Of a stretch of DNA of 64,000 nucleotides, positions 1 through 7,071 are shown in pieces. Made by a program: the position numbers and the translations under genes. This stretch comes from an uncultured Bacteroides sp. GTDB taxonomy: Bacteria > Bacteroidota > Bacteroidia > Bacteroidales > Bacteroidaceae. The DNA is taken from positions 1-64,000 of the forward strand of contig CALUOO010000005.1 of the NCBI GenBank assembly GCA_944322345.1, written 5' to 3'. The notes beneath the pieces were generated by a model. The model saw only the letters and a program-made list of their open reading frames with translations, searched no databases and was not told where the DNA came from. Position 1 is the first letter of the stretch. The number at the start of each line of letters is the position of its first letter.

Positions 1-53
1 ATTGTGTGTGATTATCAGTAATTTGCAATTTTATGATATTTCTTGAATGTATA

Positions 54-77
54 GGTTCGAGAGCCTGTCTCTCCGCT
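54..77 (+). other. tRNA 3'-end-like fragment, possible att scar
   Basis: The stretch reads GGTTCGA followed by CCTGTCTCTCCGCT, resembling the T-arm and acceptor end of a Bacteroides serine tRNA. The T-loop pairing is imperfect (no C at the position that should close the loop) and no 5' half is seen upstream, so this is not a functional tRNA. Such fragments can mark the end of an integrated element. The assignment is speculative. Confidence 0.2.
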
Positions 78-111
78 GAACGTTACGGACAAAACCGGAC
101 AACGAACAGAC

Positions 112-148
112 AAGTTCCACAAATTCAATGGTTTGTGGAACTTTTTTT
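112..148 (+). terminator. Strong intrinsic terminator
   Basis: A perfect 12-bp stem (AAGTTCCACAAA with TTTGTGGAACTT) and an 8-nt loop are followed by a run of seven T. It would end rightward transcription entering from the left edge. From here to about 359 I see no gene, only AT-rich DNA. Confidence 0.75.
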
Positions 149-359
149 ATTCCCTTGTGTCTGCCTTAAAGAACATTCTTTCGCCCCTAAAAGACAAGGT
201 TTCTAACCTAACTCGTACCCCCGACAAACAAAATCAAAAAGGAGGTACAGATAGTCGGAAATTGGCGAGCTTCTGTCGGCGTTTGGTGAGCCTGCATAAA
301 ACTCATTCTTAATCATTTCCAGTAGTCATTAATCGAAAAAAAATTCGGTTTCGTCTATC

Positions 360-629
360 TTGCTGCGTATGATGGCGTGTGTCAGAATGAACCCGTTAAT
401 CGCCAACGCATTTTTCACAAGCGGGGACATCGAAAGCTGGGGACGGGGCTACAAGCGTATCTTGGAAGCGGTCAGCGCATACAAATTGCTGCCGCCCCGA
501 CTTGAAATGTTAAGCGGTCTGATGATTACCTATTATACCGATGTATGTTCTCAACTGCTGGCGCAGCGGGTGGATGAAAGGCATATTCCTGTTATAGAGT
601 ATGCAGCCAAGAACGGGCGTGTCTCATAA
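360..629 (+). pseudogene. Truncated AlbA_2/HATPase_c_4-type ATP-binding regulator fragment
   Basis: The 89-codon frame carries NPLIANAFFTSGDIESWGRGY followed by KRILEA, the signature of the C-terminal ATPase-like part of the AlbA_2/'RecG-related' putative transcriptional regulators (HATPase_c_4 family). Full proteins are several hundred residues long, with an N-terminal DNA-binding AlbA_2 domain and usually a C-terminal winged helix. Here everything upstream of the motif is missing. The frame stops after IEYAAKNGRVS, where the winged helix would begin, so both ends are lost. The first codon (TTG at 360) is only the edge of the open frame. This is a degraded gene and a sign of past accessory DNA. 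Confidence 0.6.
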
Positions 630-756
630 GCCTGTATGCTCTTTTTGATTTCAGTTTTCAGACTGTTTAAAATCAAAGTGTATTGTTCTTTCTGCTTTTC
701 AAGCACCAGTTCAAGAATAGCATATCGTCTGTATTTCTCCTGTCATATACTTTATT

Positions 757-2049
757 TTATGGTTTTTTGTCCTTGTCAAGGAATAAGGTCAGTTCTTCTT
801 CCACTTCTTCAATACTCGGTAAGACGGATTTCAGATTTTCGGGTATAGCCTTGCTCAACTGATAGTCGCTGATACCTATCGGCTGGTCATATCCGGCCAA
901 GGCATATTGTGCCACGACTTCATCTTTACCCCTGCACAGCAAAAGACCGATTGTCTTGTTGTCATTTTCTCCCCTCAGCTTGTTATCCACGACATTGATG
1001 TAGAAATTTAGCTGCCCGGCATATTCCGGTTTGAACGGAGTTGCTTTCAATTCCACGACAACATAGGCGTGGAGCTTGATATTATATAGAATCAGGTCGG
1101 CGAAAAAGTCACTGTCTCCAATCTGGAAATGTTTCTGTCTGGCAACAAAAGCAAAGCCGTTACCCATTTCCAGTAAGTAACGGGTTACATGCTTTACCAG
1201 CTGTTCTTCTATATCCCTTTCGTCAGCCTTTTCCTTTGCTCCTGCCAGGTCAAAGATATATGGGTCTTTTAACAGATAGTTGGCAAGATCGCTTTGGGGT
1301 GACGGAAGTGTGGCAGTGAAGTTGTTTACTTTGTTACTCTTGATTTGTCTGCCATACAGATTACTTTCAATCTGCATTTTCAACACATTACTGCTCCAAC
1401 CCATTTCTACTGATTGTTTCATGTACCAGTATCTTACACCCAATGGAAGTGGATTATTGAGTATGACCATATGGCTCGCCCAATTTATTCTTGCAATCGG
1501 TGATGCCAAGAACAATTTTTCTATTTCCTCAATCTTTATTTGATAAATGGCAGATACTGTTTTTGTCACATTTAGAAATTGCGCAGGAACCTCCTGCGTA
1601 ATTTCTAAAGATTGATTATCTGTAGATTGTATTTGCGCAGTAAGTTCCTGCGTAAATTGCCCACTATTGAGTTTAAGGAGTTCATTAGTAATGTTTTGAA
1701 TATTGGGGACAGACAGTATTGAATCTGCTTCAATAAAACTACGAAGTACATTTAACGGATATAAACGGGCAAACTGACACATATAAGTAAGATTACGCTC
1801 CGAATATCCTTTTTTTTCAGGATAATTGAATCGGATTGCCTGTGCCAGCTTCTTGATAATTTTACCACCCCACCCATGCAGGTTTTGGTGGTACAGTATA
1901 TAATTGCCTATTTTCCAGTAATGGAACAACATCTGAGTGTTGGCTGCGGTAATGAGCCGGACTTGTGCCTGTTCTATTTCCGAACCGACAGCATGGACAA
2001 AGGCATCAAAATGACCTTTCTTTATATCATGTTCGTTGTTATTCTCCAT
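757..2049 (-). CDS. YhcG-type PDDEXK nuclease (DUF1016 family)
   Basis: The 430-residue protein has the two-part DUF1016/YhcG layout. The N-terminal helical domain (about 10-110) includes YWKIGNYILYHQNLHGWG and the YSERNLTYMCQFARLYP motif. The C-terminal PDDEXK nuclease fold (about 290-400) shows SDFFADLILYN followed by VVVELK, giving the D...ExK metal-binding pattern. The family is typical of defence and mobile regions, and YhcG homologues occur near restriction systems. Between the domains, around residues 130-165, is a linker encoded by near-palindromic DNA (1571-1609 and 1631-1657) that looks inserted. No partner methylase is nearby. It converges on the broken gene to its left. Nuclease assignment is confident; substrate and role are unknown. 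Confidence 0.85.
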   Translation of the reverse strand: MENNNEHDIKKGHFDAFVHAVGSEIEQAQVRLITAANTQMLFHYWKIGNYILYHQNLHGWGGKIIKKLAQAIRFNYPEKKGYSERNLTYMCQFARLYPLNVLRSFIEADSILSVPNIQNITNELLKLNSGQFTQELTAQIQSTDNQSLEITQEVPAQFLNVTKTVSAIYQIKIEEIEKLFLASPIARINWASHMVILNNPLPLGVRYWYMKQSVEMGWSSNVLKMQIESNLYGRQIKSNKVNNFTATLPSPQSDLANYLLKDPYIFDLAGAKEKADERDIEEQLVKHVTRYLLEMGNGFAFVARQKHFQIGDSDFFADLILYNIKLHAYVVVELKATPFKPEYAGQLNFYINVVDNKLRGENDNKTIGLLLCRGKDEVVAQYALAGYDQPIGISDYQLSKAIPENLKSVLPSIEEVEEELTLFLDKDKKP

Positions 2050-2135
2050 ATTACTAACTGTTACTTGACAAAGATAACTCTAATAACGGATAATCTATGA
2101 AACTGACTGATACTTTTATAGTTGGTTAAACTTGT

Positions 2136-2936
2136 TCATCTCACGCGCAGCTGCCAGAAGGCAACTGCCGAAGCTGCTGCAACATTCAGCGAATCCACTC
2201 CCTTCGACATTGGTATGCGTACCACATAGTCGGCTTTTCCGATAGTCTCCTGTGGAAGTCCGTCTCCTTCGGTTCCCATAATGATGGCCAGCTTAGGCTG
2301 CTTTGTCAGTATCGGATTGTCTATGGAGATGGATTGTTCCGTTAGTGCCATGGCCGCTGTCTTGAATCCGGCTTCGTGAAGTCCTTCGAGCGATGTGTCT
2401 ATCCACGCCCATGGCATTAAGAATACACTCCCCATCGAAACCCTGATAGAACGGCGGTTGAGCGGATCGCACGAATTGGTTGTCAGCAATACTCCGTCTA
2501 TGCCGAGTGCGGCTGCCGAACGGAAAATGGCCCCGATGTTGGTTGTATCCACCACACCGTCGATAACCACAATGCGCCGGGCGTCCCTGCACACCTCTTC
2601 CATACTTCGCAGTGGCGGACGGCGCATGGCACACAGCACTCCCCGTGTCAGTGTATATCCGGTAATCTGGCTCAGCAGTTGCCGCTCGCCCGTATATACA
2701 GGGATGTCGCTATGTTGCCGTATGATTTCCGAGGCGTCTCCCTCTATGTGTTTACGCTCGCATAGCAGTGCCAGTGGCGTATATCCGGCTTCTAGGGCAA
2801 TCCGGATCACTTTGGGGCTCTCTGCTATGAAGATTCCTTTTTCCGGATCGAGCCTGTTGCGCAGCTGCGCTTCGGTGAGAGTGGCAAACAGCTCCACTCC
2901 GGGATGGTTCAGCGATGATATTTCAATTACAGCCAT
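2136..2936 (-). CDS. SpoU/TrmH-family RNA 2'-O-methyltransferase
   Basis: The 266-residue protein has a SpoU-type N-terminal substrate-binding region (about 15-100) and a C-terminal SPOUT knot. Its three family motifs are visible: VVDTTNIGAIFRSAAALG (motif 1), IIMGTEGDGLP (motif 2) and IPMSKGVDSLNVAAASAVAF (motif 3). The enzyme would transfer a methyl group from S-adenosylmethionine to a ribose 2'-OH in tRNA or rRNA; which nucleotide cannot be told. The start is the ATG at 2936. On the coding strand it is preceded by a degenerate form of the 8-bp repeat seen in the capsule locus (2942-2971). Confidence 0.9.
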   Translation of the reverse strand: MAVIEISSLNHPGVELFATLTEAQLRNRLDPEKGIFIAESPKVIRIALEAGYTPLALLCERKHIEGDASEIIRQHSDIPVYTGERQLLSQITGYTLTRGVLCAMRRPPLRSMEEVCRDARRIVVIDGVVDTTNIGAIFRSAAALGIDGVLLTTNSCDPLNRRSIRVSMGSVFLMPWAWIDTSLEGLHEAGFKTAAMALTEQSISIDNPILTKQPKLAIIMGTEGDGLPQETIGKADYVVRIPMSKGVDSLNVAAASAVAFWQLRVR

Positions 2937-2941
2937 TTGTT

Positions 2942-3018
2942 TTAAGTCCTTTAGTTTATAAGTTTTTGAATAATAAAAGAGAGGATATCATCTCCCGATG
3001 TCCTCTCCCTCTCTTTTC
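2942..3018. other. Intergenic 8-bp repeat relic and hairpin
   Basis: Positions 2942-2971 hold three to four degenerate copies of the 8-bp unit ACTYAHAA, read on the minus strand directly before the methyltransferase ATG. Positions 2980-3006 form a 10-bp stem (AGAGGATATC with GATGTCCTCT, loop ATCTCCC), extended by outer arms AAAGAGAG and CTCTCTTT. It may terminate transcripts or structure the integrase leader. The rest, up to 3215, is AT-rich with no clear -7 box. Confidence 0.4.
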
Positions 3019-3215
3019 ACTTAGTTAAAGTTTAGGTTATATATTGAAATAGGTCTGATTACTTAATCCTTTTCACTGAGATAAATGCTGTAATGCCCGA
3101 AATACTGCACATAGATTTATTTTTTTTCTTCATCAATCCGTTTTTTTGTATTTTTCCTTTCGTTACCCCATGTGTCCTTATAAAAAAGTGTCATTCATTT
3201 AATGAAAAAGAGATT

Positions 3216-4169
3216 ATGAGAATAGATGATTTTACTGTTTGCGCAACAAATTATATTGAATTTTTAAAAGAAGAAGGCCGATATGCTACTGCACATGTTT
3301 ATAAAAATGCTTTACGTTCTTTCACCCAGTTCTGTGGCACCCCGACTGTCACTTTCAGCCAGCTCAATCGTGAAAGCCTCAAGCAATATGCCGGCTATTT
3401 GTTGGACAACCATTTGAAGCTCAATACTATCTCCACTTATATGCGGATGCTGCGCTGTATTTACAACAAGGGGGTAGAACTGGAACAAGCTAAATATATT
3501 CCTCATTTATTCCGCGATGTCTACACCGGGGTGGATACCCGTCAGAAAAGGGCATTGCCGGTGCGTGAGCTAAAGACTTTGCTTTATAAGGATCCCCGCT
3601 CCAAGTCGCTCCGGCGCACTCAGGCCATAGCCTGCCTCCTGTTTCAGTTTTGCGGAATGCCTTTTGTCGATCTGGCACATCTCGAACGTGGCAATCTGGA
3701 AGACGGTCTTTTGAAATACAATCGTATCAAGACCAGTACGTCTATGACCGTAGAAGTGTTGGATATAACTATCAAGGCGATGCATCAGTTGTATGGCGGA
3801 TCGTCCCTCCATATTCCCGGCCGTCCTGATTATCTGTTTCACATCCTGAGCGGACAATATGGAAGAAAAGAGGAAAGGGGTTATATCGAATATCAGTCGG
3901 CTTTACGCCGTTTTAACAACCAGTTGAAGAGGCTTGCCAAGCGGCTTCATATATCCTCGCCGGTTTCTTCCTACACTTTTCGCCATTCGTGGGCCACTAC
4001 CGCCAAGCATCTGGGTGTGCCCATTGAAATGATCAGCGAGTCATTGGGGCATAAGTCTATCAAGACCACGCAGATCTATTTGAAGGGATTTGAGCTTTCC
4101 GAAAAAACAAAGGTCAATAGGAAAAACTGCATGTATGTGCTGAACTATGGTGGTAAGATGAGCTTGTAA
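3216..4169 (+). CDS. Tyrosine recombinase next to an invertible capsule promoter
   Basis: The ATG at 3216 gives a 317-residue phage-integrase-family protein. The frame extends upstream, but that part is hydrophobic and unlike the family. It has an N-terminal SAM-like core-binding domain (about 5-95) and a catalytic domain with YTFRHSWATTAK (Arg256), LGHKS (His279) and TTQIYLKG (nucleophile Tyr288). The first catalytic-arginine region reads FQFCGMPFVDLAHL, with Cys146 where related Bacteroides invertases usually have Arg before GM. In Bacteroides capsule loci such genes sit directly upstream of upxY and invert the neighbouring promoter. The gene ends 19 bp before the left inverted repeat, so action on that segment is likely but inferred. 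Confidence 0.88.
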   Translation: MRIDDFTVCATNYIEFLKEEGRYATAHVYKNALRSFTQFCGTPTVTFSQLNRESLKQYAGYLLDNHLKLNTISTYMRMLRCIYNKGVELEQAKYIPHLFRDVYTGVDTRQKRALPVRELKTLLYKDPRSKSLRRTQAIACLLFQFCGMPFVDLAHLERGNLEDGLLKYNRIKTSTSMTVEVLDITIKAMHQLYGGSSLHIPGRPDYLFHILSGQYGRKEERGYIEYQSALRRFNNQLKRLAKRLHISSPVSSYTFRHSWATTAKHLGVPIEMISESLGHKSIKTTQIYLKGFELSEKTKVNRKNCMYVLNYGGKMSL

Positions 4170-4188
4170 ATATTGCTGATTAAATTCT

Positions 4189-4213
4189 CCGTTACTTCTC
4201 AGGTAACGGAGAA
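4189..4213 (+). repeat. Left inverted repeat of invertible segment
   Basis: This 25-bp site is the exact reverse complement of 4725-4749. Its core is GTTAC-TTCTCAG-GTAAC: two 5-bp half-sites around an asymmetric 7-bp spacer, a typical tyrosine-recombinase crossover site. It begins 19 bp past the recombinase stop codon. Confidence 0.88.
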
Positions 4214-4222
4214 AAATCGTTG

Positions 4223-4230
4223 CAAAGATA
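4223..4230 (-). promoter_or_regulatory. Outward-facing -7 box at left end of invertible segment
   Basis: On the minus strand this reads TATCTTTG followed by CA, a good match to the Bacteroides -7 consensus TAnnTTTG. It points left through the inverted repeat toward the 3' end of the recombinase gene. After inversion it would face upxY. No TTTG -33 box is seen at the usual 19-22 bp. Confidence 0.45.
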
Positions 4231-4468
4231 GGGAAAATGGTTAGATAATATACTATTAAGCAAAATATTTTCTTGAAACGTTGAAAAATGCTTAACGTTG
4301 GTATACGAAATGAAGTGGCGCATTATTATTAAAAAACTAATGTGTCCCCAAAAGCTTTTCTAAATCCTGAAGCACTGCTCTTCTACATAAGTATCCATCA
4401 AAATGGTGGCTCACTACTTTTATCTGTACTCTTTAGACTATTAAGGGAAACTATCGAAACTGTTTTTC

Positions 4469-4556
4469 CGTATCACATAAGTCTTCCTTTCGTTTCACTA
4501 TCGTGATACGAACGTATAACAGTTGTGATACGAACGTATGACTAAAGTGATACGAA
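4469..4556. promoter_or_regulatory. Dyad array of GTGATACG/CGTATCAC sites at 22-bp spacing
   Basis: CGTATCAC at 4469 and CGTTTCAC at 4491 are followed by GTGATACG at 4503, 4525 and 4547. Sites in each half are exactly 22 bp apart, two helical turns. The halves are mirror images around the TATC at 4499-4502. The central pair makes a near-perfect palindrome at 4489-4512. Copies at 4503 and 4525 share 15 bp. The regular phasing suggests cooperative protein binding, by a repressor, activator or inversion accessory factor. No binder can be named. Confidence 0.6.
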
Positions 4557-4716
4557 ATAATATTGCAAAGAAAAATGTTTGTTTATAGCAAGGCAGCTGC
4601 CTGACTTTTCAATATTAGCGCGGAATCTCATGTAACAGGTTTGCATTTACAAAAGGGAAGGAGAAAAGTGTATTATGATATAGTGTTCTGATAATGAGAA
4701 GTATAAAAGAATATGC

Positions 4717-4724
4717 TACATTTG
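4717..4724 (+). promoter_or_regulatory. -7 box facing upxY (present orientation)
   Basis: TACATTTG matches the Bacteroides -7 consensus TAnnTTTG and directly abuts the right inverted repeat. Transcription would begin inside that repeat and enter upxY after a short leader. No clear -33 TTTG is found 19-22 bp upstream, so the promoter may need an activator, perhaps one binding the 22-bp array. Confidence 0.55.
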
Positions 4725-4749
4725 TTCTCCGTTACCTGAGAAGTAACGG
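4725..4749 (-). repeat. Right inverted repeat of invertible segment
   Basis: This is the exact reverse complement of 4189-4213 over 25 bp (core GTTAC-CTGAGAA-GTAAC). It ends 24 bp before the upxY start codon. Confidence 0.88.
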
Positions 4750-4773
4750 GCAAACATGGGGTAAAATAATTAG

Positions 4774-5343
4774 ATGAATCTTATCAATAATGATGATTCC
4801 GTAGTTCTGTCAGCAGATGTGACTGGCAGAAGCGTAGCGCACCCAAAACGCTGGTTGGTCGCCATTGTTCGCATGTGCCATGAGAAGAAAACAAGCGAGC
4901 GGCTGACCAAAATGGGAATCGAAAACTTCCTACCTGTTCAGCAAGAATATCATCAGTGGAGCGACCGTCGTAAGTTGGTCGAGCGTGTGCTGATTCCAAT
5001 GATGGTTTTTGTTCATGTCGATCCTTACGAGCAGAAAGAAGTGCTGACGCTCTCGGCTGTGAGCCGGTACATGGTGTTGCGTGGCGAAAGCACGCCTGCC
5101 GTTATCCCCGATTATCAGATGGAGCGTTTCAAGTTTATGCTCGATTATTCGGAAGACGCCATCAGCATGAACACCTCGCCGTTGGTACCGGGCAAAAAGA
5201 TACGTGTCATCAAGGGGCCGTTGACCGGTCTCGAAGGTGAGTTGCAGACCATCAACGGCAAGTCGAAGGTGGCAGTACGTCTCACCATGTTGGGATGTGC
5301 CTGTGTAGACATACCCATTGGGTGCGTAGAACCTCTCTCTTAA
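4774..5343 (+). CDS. upxY: UpxY-type transcription antitermination factor
   Basis: The 189-residue protein has a NusG N-terminal domain (about 25-120, starting at WLVAIVRMCHEKK and including LVERVLIPMMVFVHV) and a KOW-type C-terminal domain (about 130-189, with KIRVIKGPLTGLEGELQTI). Each Bacteroides capsule locus begins with its own UpxY, a NusG paralogue that keeps RNA polymerase from terminating in the leader of its own long operon. The first 24 residues, before the NusG fold, are locus-specific. It is the first gene after the invertible promoter and is followed by upxZ. Expression should be phase variable. Confidence 0.92.
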   Translation: MNLINNDDSVVLSADVTGRSVAHPKRWLVAIVRMCHEKKTSERLTKMGIENFLPVQQEYHQWSDRRKLVERVLIPMMVFVHVDPYEQKEVLTLSAVSRYMVLRGESTPAVIPDYQMERFKFMLDYSEDAISMNTSPLVPGKKIRVIKGPLTGLEGELQTINGKSKVAVRLTMLGCACVDIPIGCVEPLS

Positions 5344-5441
5344 AATCTCACAATTAAAAAAAACTCACACAATTCACAATTTATAACTGCTTGGCTATTT
5401 GGATTTGGGATTATGACTTGTTGCTTGACAGCGGCTTGAAA

Positions 5442-5481
5442 ACTCAAAAACTTATAAACTCAAAAACTTAAAAACTTAATT
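5442..5481 (+). repeat. 8-bp tandem repeat before upxZ
   Basis: There are five consecutive 8-mers (ACTCAAAA, ACTTATAA, ACTCAAAA, ACTTAAAA, ACTTAATT), followed by five T and the upxZ ATG. It belongs to the ACTYAHAA family of arrays found at several capsule-gene junctions. Confidence 0.75.
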
Positions 5482-5485
5482 TTTT

Positions 5486-5845
5486 ATGGGGAATAAAAAT
5501 TTACAAGAGAAAATTGACTATTTGCAAAGGATGGCAGATAGCCTGCTTTTCGCAAATTGTAGTCGGAATCATCTTTATTCCGATGAGCTTGCTGCATTAA
5601 ACCATTCTATTCATCAACAGATTGATGAGCTTTATCCTTTACGTGGGAAAACCGTTGAACAGGATGCTTCTTTATGCCTGGCTATTTTGATGGGGTATAG
5701 TGTTTCCATGTATGCCAATCCCGACGATGAGCGGAAGAAACAGACGGTGCTGAAACGTTCGCAGAAATTGCTGGAATCGCTTTCTCCTTGTTTGCTAAAG
5801 GAGCAGTTGCGTGATATTTACAGCCAGCTGAGTGTTTCCTTTTGA
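5486..5845 (+). CDS. upxZ: UpxZ, inhibitor of non-cognate UpxY proteins
   Basis: The 119-residue helical protein, with no signal peptide or membrane segment, lies directly after upxY, the usual place and size for UpxZ. Recognisable stretches include LQRMADSLLFANCSRNHLYSDELAAL and the middle part TVEQDASLCLAILMGYSVSMY. UpxZ proteins block UpxY of other capsule loci, so only one capsule operon is elongated at a time. The start codon follows an 8-bp repeat array that could tune translation. The identification rests on position, length and family resemblance. Confidence 0.85.
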   Translation: MGNKNLQEKIDYLQRMADSLLFANCSRNHLYSDELAALNHSIHQQIDELYPLRGKTVEQDASLCLAILMGYSVSMYANPDDERKKQTVLKRSQKLLESLSPCLLKEQLRDIYSQLSVSF

Positions 5846-5909
5846 TTAGCCTTTCTTAATTGTATTTTAAAAAACTTTCATCCACCAACTTAAAACGCAT
5901 TACCTGTTC

Positions 5910-7025
5910 ATGAATTATCTGTTTATCATATTGGCATTTGTCATTTCCATTTTTACGGCACAACTCATCATTCCGCGTATTTTGCTGATTTCTTTCCGCA
6001 AAAAGCTTTTCGATGTCCCCGATGCCCGTAAGGTTCATAAATGTGCTGTTCCCCGTTTGGGAGGTGTTTCTTTTTTTCCTACCGTGCTGTTTGCATGTTG
6101 TCTGATTCTGGCATTCCGCACACTGACAGGATATAATGTCTCTTCGTTGCAGGCCACCTATGTCTTGCCCGAATTCCTTTTTCTTGTTTGCGGCATGACG
6201 CTTCTCTATCTGATTGGTATTGCCGACGATCTGGTTGGCATTCGTTATCGTCAGAAGTTTGTCATTCAGATACTTAGTGCCTGTCTGTTTCCCCTTGCCG
6301 GTCTGTGGATCAACGATCTTTACGGACTGTTTGGTATCCATGCCCTTCCCGCATGGATCGGCATGCCGTTTACGGTGCTCACGGTGGTTTTCATCACCAA
6401 TGCCATCAATCTGATCGACGGCATCGACGGTCTAGCCTCCGGACTTAGCAGTGTGTCGCTTCTGGTTTTCGGTTCTCTTTTTATCGAGAAAGGTCTTTGG
6501 CTTTATAGCATGCTTACATTCAGCATGTTTGGTGTGCTGATTCCTTTTTTCTATTACAATGTATTTGGCAGTGCCGAGCGTGCCCGCAAGATATTCATGG
6601 GCGATACCGGTAGCCTGACATTAGGCTATATTTTAAGTTTCCTTGCCATCAAGTATAGTCAGATCAATCCGGTTGTGATGTCTCATACAGAAGGTGCTTT
6701 TGTCATTGCTTTCAGCACCCTGATTGTTCCGGCTTTCGATGTCATCCGTGTGGTTCTTGTCCGTCTGCGCAATGGTAAGAATCCTTTCGAGCCCGATAAG
6801 AATCATATTCATCATAAGTTCCTTGCCATGGGGTTCACTCCTCGCAAGGCAATGCTGTCTATTCTGCTGATCTCTTGCTGCTTTTGTGTATCCAATATCC
6901 TGCTGATGCCTTACATTAATAATACGGTGATGCTGGTTGGCGATATTGTGGTGTGGATTTCATTGAATCTTTGGTTTGACAAGGTTCGTGACAAGCGTTT
7001 GTGCTTAAACAATCAATCCAAATAA
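5910..7025 (+). CDS. WecA/TagO-type undecaprenyl-phosphate sugar-1-phosphate transferase
   Basis: The 371-residue polytopic membrane protein of the MraY/WecA family has about ten to eleven hydrophobic segments. It shows the paired aspartates in IGIADDLVG (Asp106-107), NAINLIDGIDGLASG (Asp170, Asp173), FMGDTGSL (Asp232) and the cytosolic HIHH motif (299-302) that marks the GlcNAc/QuiNAc-type subgroup. It would transfer a hexosamine 1-phosphate to the lipid carrier and so start the repeat unit. No PF02397-type initiating transferase is visible elsewhere in the locus, which supports this role. The sugar is not certain. It is the first biosynthetic gene after upxZ. Confidence 0.88.
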   Translation: MNYLFIILAFVISIFTAQLIIPRILLISFRKKLFDVPDARKVHKCAVPRLGGVSFFPTVLFACCLILAFRTLTGYNVSSLQATYVLPEFLFLVCGMTLLYLIGIADDLVGIRYRQKFVIQILSACLFPLAGLWINDLYGLFGIHALPAWIGMPFTVLTVVFITNAINLIDGIDGLASGLSSVSLLVFGSLFIEKGLWLYSMLTFSMFGVLIPFFYYNVFGSAERARKIFMGDTGSLTLGYILSFLAIKYSQINPVVMSHTEGAFVIAFSTLIVPAFDVIRVVLVRLRNGKNPFEPDKNHIHHKFLAMGFTPRKAMLSILLISCCFCVSNILLMPYINNTVMLVGDIVVWISLNLWFDKVRDKRLCLNNQSK

Positions 7026-7071
7026 GAGGGTTTATCAGTCATAGTAAGAATAACTGAAATCTTTAGATAGT

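Larger units (their letters stand above)
4189..4749. promoter_or_regulatory. Invertible promoter segment of the capsule locus
   Basis: The perfect inverted repeats at 4189-4213 and 4725-4749 enclose about 510 bp of AT-rich, non-coding DNA between the recombinase gene and upxY. Strand exchange in the 7-bp spacers would flip the segment. This arrangement is well established for phase-variable Bacteroides capsules. In the orientation given, a TAnnTTTG box (4717-4724) points at upxY, so the sequenced state may be ON. A second such box at the other end points away (4223-4230). An array of 22-bp-phased 8-mers lies in the middle. Confidence 0.85.

Noticed and set aside
54-77. Functional tRNA gene
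   Set aside because: Only a 3'-end-like stretch is present, the T-arm is mispaired, and no anticodon or D-arm can be found upstream.
2395-2961. 188-codon plus-strand open frame opposite the TrmH gene
   Set aside because: It is a shadow of the conserved methyltransferase on the minus strand, with Ser/Arg-rich composition and no recognisable family.
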